Shown in pieces: positions 16,833-19,160 of a stretch of DNA of 19,160 nucleotides (its first letter is position 1; each line of letters opens with the position of its first letter). The stretch comes from Bacillota bacterium. Lineage in GTDB: Bacteria; Bacillota; Dehalobacteriia; UBA4068; UBA4997. A program made the translations under genes and the position numbers. The notes below the pieces were generated by a model. That model did no database searches, had not been told where the DNA came from, and saw only the letters and a program-made list of their open reading frames with translations. The DNA is taken from NCBI GenBank assembly GCA_017398165.1, contig JAFQHB010000156.1:1-19160 (forward strand), read 5' to 3'.

Positions 16833-16984
16833 TGCCGGTAAAACAAAAAAGGCCGACAAAAAACCGACGGTACAGTCGATCCTTTTGCCGGCTCCTACCC
16901 GGGGCATAAAAGCCGCGGCAGCAGCCCCACCCGGATAAAACAGCTAAGATACTTTCGGCAACGCACCAAACACCGCCGAATCTT
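16833..16984 (-). promoter_or_regulatory. structured 5' leader of the DUF3870-symporter operon, candidate riboswitch/attenuator
   Basis: Between the promoter and the DUF3870 ribosome site lie about 150 bases with no good ORF. On the minus strand: stem 1 pairs AAGATTCGGC (16975-16984) with GCCGA plus ATCTT (16946-16959, 4-nt bulge, 15-nt loop). Stem 2 pairs GGGGC (16924-16928) with GCCCC (16901-16905) and may extend by TCC/GGA. A terminator-like pairing joins GCCGGC (16887-16892) to GTCGGC (16852-16857), followed by a T6 run (16845-16850); a nested CGAC/GTCG hairpin (16865-16878) is followed by another T6 run (16858-16863). I cannot match it to a known riboswitch class. Confidence 0.5.
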
Positions 16985-16989
16985 CCTAA

Positions 16990-17018
16990 ATTATAATCAA
17001 TTCCCGCGCCAAAGTCAA
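16990..17018 (-). promoter_or_regulatory. sigma-A promoter of the DUF3870-symporter operon
   Basis: Minus strand: TTGACT (17013-17018), a 17-nt spacer, TATAAT (16990-16995). Transcription would start near 16983, leaving a leader of about 170 bases before the start codon. Confidence 0.85.
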
Positions 17019-17082
17019 TACTATGCCCTACCCGCCGCCCGCACCTCCCCGAATATTTATATGTGCCGCACCGCACGATTTG

Positions 17083-17091
17083 TGCTATAAT
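17083..17091 (+). promoter_or_regulatory. extended -10 promoter of the EamA transporter
   Basis: TGC-TATAAT is a perfect extended -10, 37 bases before the ATG. No convincing -35 is seen 16-18 nt upstream, which extended -10 promoters can tolerate. It is divergent from the DUF3870 promoter. Confidence 0.55.
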
Positions 17092-17128
17092 ATATCATAT
17101 CACCACACAAAATACAGGAGGCAGCGCC

Positions 17129-18007
17129 ATGCCCAAGCCCAGCAACAAGACCCAGGCGATACTGCTGGTCATCTGCACCGCGTTTTTCTTTGCCACTATG
17201 AACACCTTTGCGCGGCTGGCAGGCGATCTGCCCACTATGCAAAAAGCCTTCTTCCGCAATATGATCGCGATGTTCTTCGCCGCGGCGCTGATGTGGCGTC
17301 AGCGTGATATGCTGCAGCAAAACCTGCCCATCATCAGGCAGCACACCGGCGGCCTGATACTGCGCTCGATATTCGGCACTATGGGCGTTATCTGCAATTA
17401 TTACGCTGTCGACCATATGCTGCTGGCCGATGCCTCGATATTAAACCGCCTCTCGCCTTTCATCACCGTATTCCTTTGCTGGCTCTTCCTGCACGAGAAG
17501 ATAGACCGCGTACAGGCGGCCTCCATCGCGGCAGCATTCATCGGTGCGCTCTGCATCATCCGCCCCGGCTTCGGCGCACTTACCTCATTCCCGGCGCTTA
17601 TCGCCACGCTGGGCGGCTTCGGCGCGGGTGCTGCGTACACTATGGTGCGTTATCTCACCGGCCACGGCGTCCACAAGCCTTTTATCATATTCTTCTTTTC
17701 GGCGTTCTCCTGCCTGATACTGCTGCCGCAGCTTATACTTGATTACCACCCGATGACGGGCACGCAGTTCATCTTCCTGCTGCTGGCGGGATTTTTCGCA
17801 GCGGGCGGCCAGATATGCCTTACCTACGCTTATGCGCTGGCCCCCTCGCGCGAGATATCAGTATTTGATTACGCTATCGTCATCTTCGCCGCGATTTACG
17901 GTTTCCTGCTCTTTGATCAGATCCCCGACGTGCTGAGCTTCCTCGGCTATGCCATCATTATAGGCGTCGGCATCCTGATGTTCTTCCACAATAATCAGAC
18001 CGCATAA
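17129..18007 (+). CDS. EamA-family (DMT superfamily) transporter
   Basis: A membrane exporter or permease of the drug/metabolite transporter superfamily, 292 residues, with about ten hydrophobic helices in two EamA repeats. The first repeat begins AILLVICTAFFFATMNTFARLAGD and the second after about residue 150 (LGGFGAGAAYTMVRYL). Features such as FFRNMIAMFFAAAL and a conserved FLCWLFLHEKI loop are usual. Start ATG 17129 follows GGAGG at 7 nt. The flavodoxin gene starts 28 bases later and shares its direction, so they are probably cotranscribed. The substrate is unknown; the family covers amino acids, nucleosides and lipids. Confidence 0.92.
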   Translation: MPKPSNKTQAILLVICTAFFFATMNTFARLAGDLPTMQKAFFRNMIAMFFAAALMWRQRDMLQQNLPIIRQHTGGLILRSIFGTMGVICNYYAVDHMLLADASILNRLSPFITVFLCWLFLHEKIDRVQAASIAAAFIGALCIIRPGFGALTSFPALIATLGGFGAGAAYTMVRYLTGHGVHKPFIIFFFSAFSCLILLPQLILDYHPMTGTQFIFLLLAGFFAAGGQICLTYAYALAPSREISVFDYAIVIFAAIYGFLLFDQIPDVLSFLGYAIIIGVGILMFFHNNQTA

Positions 18008-18035
18008 AATCAACTATATAAAAGGAGTGTACACT

Positions 18036-18467
18036 ATGAGCAAACTGAATATCATCTTCTGGACAATGACCGGCAACACCCAAATAATGGCCGACTGCAT
18101 CGCTGACGGCGCCAAAAGCGCCGGTGCTGACGTCAAAATATACAACGTCAGCGAAATAACCCCGGCACAGGCGCTGGATGCCGATATGCTGGCGCTGGGC
18201 TGCCCCGCTATGGGCGCCGAAGCACTGGAGGAAAGTGAGTTTGAGCCTTTCTTCGCCAAGCTGCTGCCGGAGCTTGACGGCCGCACGGTCGCCCTGTTTG
18301 GCTCTTATGGCTGGGGCGGCGGCGAATGGATGAATAAATGGCAGGAGCGCGTAACCGCTGCCGGGGGTACGGTGTTCCGGGGTGCCGGCCTCATCATCAA
18401 CGACCGCCCCGATGATGACGGTATGACCCAATGCGAAGAGCTCGGCAAACTCCTCGCCCGGGCCTGA
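18036..18467 (+). CDS. flavodoxin
   Basis: A small FMN electron carrier, 143 residues, standard short-chain length. The phosphate-binding loop is TMTGNT (residues 10-15, T-x-T-G-N-T) after the first strand LNIIFW. The 50s-loop-like segment ALGCPAMGAEALEESEFEPFF and the 90s-region GSYGWGGGEWMNKW supply the isoalloxazine contacts; W and Y residues there are typical. Start ATG 18036 has AAAGGAG (18021-18027) 8 nt upstream; the GTG at 18027 overlaps that site and is not used. It follows the DMT transporter by 28 bases and ends at a strong terminator. Its redox partner is not evident here. Confidence 0.95.
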   Translation: MSKLNIIFWTMTGNTQIMADCIADGAKSAGADVKIYNVSEITPAQALDADMLALGCPAMGAEALEESEFEPFFAKLLPELDGRTVALFGSYGWGGGEWMNKWQERVTAAGGTVFRGAGLIINDRPDDDGMTQCEELGKLLARA

Positions 18468-18471
18468 AAGC

Positions 18472-18506
18472 AAAACGGACGAAGCACCACGCTTCGTCCG
18501 TTTTTT
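18472..18506. terminator. strong bidirectional intrinsic terminator
   Basis: A 14-bp perfect stem (AAAACGGACGAAGC, 18472-18485, with its complement at 18491-18504), loop ACCAC, and T-runs on both strands. It ends the flavodoxin transcript on the plus strand and the arsR transcript on the minus strand. Confidence 0.92.
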
Positions 18507-18514
18507 GTATTTCT

Positions 18515-18880
18515 TTACTCTTCCCGCGAGTGTATCAGGCACTGATTAAAAAGCAGGCCGATATGCTCGTCATCCAGCGAATAAAATATCTGCTTGCCGT
18601 CACGGCGTGATTTTATCAGACGACTTTTCCTGAGTGCCGCCAACTGATGCGATACCGCCGATTGCGACATCCCCATCAGCTCCGTCAGGTCACACACGCA
18701 CATCTCCGATAACATCAGCGCGTTTATCAGCTTCAGCCGCGTCGGGTCGGCCATCATTTTGAACATCCCGGCCATCTCCTGCACCACAGCATCATCCACC
18801 AGATGCCCCCGTACACCCTCCACCACCGATGTATGCACCAGCGTTGATTCACAATGCGCGCAGCCCGTTTTCTTCTGCAT
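18515..18880 (-). CDS. ArsR/SmtB-family metal-sensing repressor
   Basis: A winged-helix repressor, 121 residues. The DNA-binding part is LTELMGMSQSAVSHQLAALRKSRLIKSRRDGKQIFYSL. Both metal-site signatures of the family appear: the alpha-3 motif MCVCD (Cys61, Cys63, Asp64) with an N-terminal CAHC (Cys7, Cys10), and the alpha-5 motif Asp104-x-His106-x10-His117-x2-Glu120, spaced as in SmtB/CzrA. It therefore probably senses Cd/Pb/Zn-type ions, with Zn likely at the alpha-5 site; this is from family knowledge. Start ATG 18880 has GAGG about 10 nt upstream. No efflux pump or thionein gene is adjacent in the window. Confidence 0.94.
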   Translation of the reverse strand: MQKKTGCAHCESTLVHTSVVEGVRGHLVDDAVVQEMAGMFKMMADPTRLKLINALMLSEMCVCDLTELMGMSQSAVSHQLAALRKSRLIKSRRDGKQIFYSLDDEHIGLLFNQCLIHSREE

Positions 18881-18902
18881 TCACCCGACACCTCTTTTCT
18901 TA

Positions 18903-18932
18903 TATAATGCCTATGCTTATAATGCCTGTGCT
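18903..18932. repeat. 15-bp tandem duplication upstream of arsR
   Basis: TATAATGCCTATGCT (18903-18917) and TATAATGCCTGTGCT (18918-18932) are adjacent and identical at 14 of 15 positions, 23-52 bases upstream of the arsR ATG. On the minus strand they read AGGCATTATA twice. This could be the -10/operator region; no 12-2-12 SmtB-type inverted repeat is clear. Confidence 0.7.
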
Positions 18933-19005
18933 TTCCGAATATAATCCTTATGTCTGCCGGCTTGCCAACCTCACGATGGATATAGCGGCGATATCACGGA
19001 AATAC

Positions 19006-19047
19006 ATAAAAGAAGCGCCGCCAGAGCCCTGCCCTGACCGGCGCTTC
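19006..19047 (-). terminator. intrinsic terminator of the SH3-domain gene
   Basis: Arms GAAGCGCCG (19012-19020) and CGGCGCTTC (19039-19047) pair over 9 bp with an 18-nt loop. On the minus strand a TTTTATG tail follows. It lies 24 bases after the stop at 19071-19073. Confidence 0.75.
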
Positions 19048-19070
19048 ACGTTTGCTCACTCACCAACCGC

Positions 19071-19160
19071 TTACTGTTTGACGTACTCGGCGGAAACATA
19101 ACCGGTCACGTTACCGATACTGATACGATACCAGTTACCCTCAGTCCCCAGGATCTTCAC
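19071..19160 (-). CDS. C-terminal end of a bacterial SH3-domain protein (partial)
   Basis: The window stops inside this gene; only the last 29 codons are visible, running off the right edge. The fragment contains VKILGTEGNWYRISIGNVTG and then YVSAEYVKQ. This is the C-terminal half of an SH3b (SH3_3) repeat: the NWYRI strand and the GYVSAEYV end are diagnostic. Such domains usually bind peptidoglycan in secreted hydrolases or surface proteins. The enzyme or anchoring part, the start and the length are not visible. A terminator follows at 19006-19047. Confidence 0.8.
   Translation of the reverse strand: MKILGTEGNWYRISIGNVTGYVSAEYVKQ

Noticed and set aside
16895..16932. T-box-like GGGTGG and CCGCGG in the DUF3870 leader
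   Set aside because: The canonical AGGGTGGNACCGCG is interrupted by eight bases, there is no Stem I with specifier loop, and the leader before it is only about 50-60 nt long. The genes are not amino-acid or tRNA-synthetase genes.

Overview
The window looks like chromosomal DNA from a fairly GC-rich member of the Bacillota (Firmicutes). The evidence is the CtsR-McsA-McsB-ClpC stress operon, a CtsR operator, a LexA/DinR-type SOS box (GAAC-N4-GTTC), consensus sigma-A promoters and strong Shine-Dalgarno sites. The class is not proven. Negativicutes or a GC-rich clostridial lineage both fit, and no rRNA, tRNA or lineage-diagnostic gene is present. I see no phage, insertion sequence, CRISPR array or tRNA; most of the window is housekeeping DNA.

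Layout. (1) 50-2333, plus strand: a UbiA-family prenyltransferase, a radical SAM enzyme with a second cysteine cluster, and a very small membrane-anchored ORF whose reading frame continues past a TGA. A bidirectional hairpin terminator follows. (2) 2465-5497, minus strand: an SOS-controlled Y-family DNA polymerase, a 57-residue membrane protein, and radA. (3) 5564-10620, minus strand: the class III heat-shock operon ctsR-mcsA-mcsB-clpC, with a near-perfect promoter overlapped by four CtsR heptads. (4) 10663-12050, minus strand: a small lipoprotein and 5-formyltetrahydrofolate cyclo-ligase. Just upstream of the cyclo-ligase promoter is a cluster of DnaA-box-like 9-mers. (5) 12097-14900, minus strand: the t6A tRNA-modification genes tsaE-tsaB-rimI-tsaD, with overlapping ends and their own promoter. 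(6) 14919-17018, minus strand: a DUF3870 protein and a sodium:solute symporter behind a roughly 150-nt structured leader with two U-tracts. (7) 17083-18506, plus strand: an EamA/DMT transporter and a flavodoxin. (8) 18515-19160, minus strand: an ArsR/SmtB metal sensor and the 3' end of an SH3-domain gene.

How the genes work together. McsA/McsB/ClpC/CtsR form one proteostasis circuit: the arginine kinase marks proteins for ClpC, and CtsR represses the set. RadA and the Y-family polymerase serve DNA repair. TsaB, TsaD and TsaE make threonylcarbamoyl-adenosine on tRNA. The less explained parts are the UbiA/radical SAM/small-ORF unit, the leader before DUF3870, the DnaA-box-like cluster, and short 13-15 bp tandem duplications in at least six gene-flanking positions.
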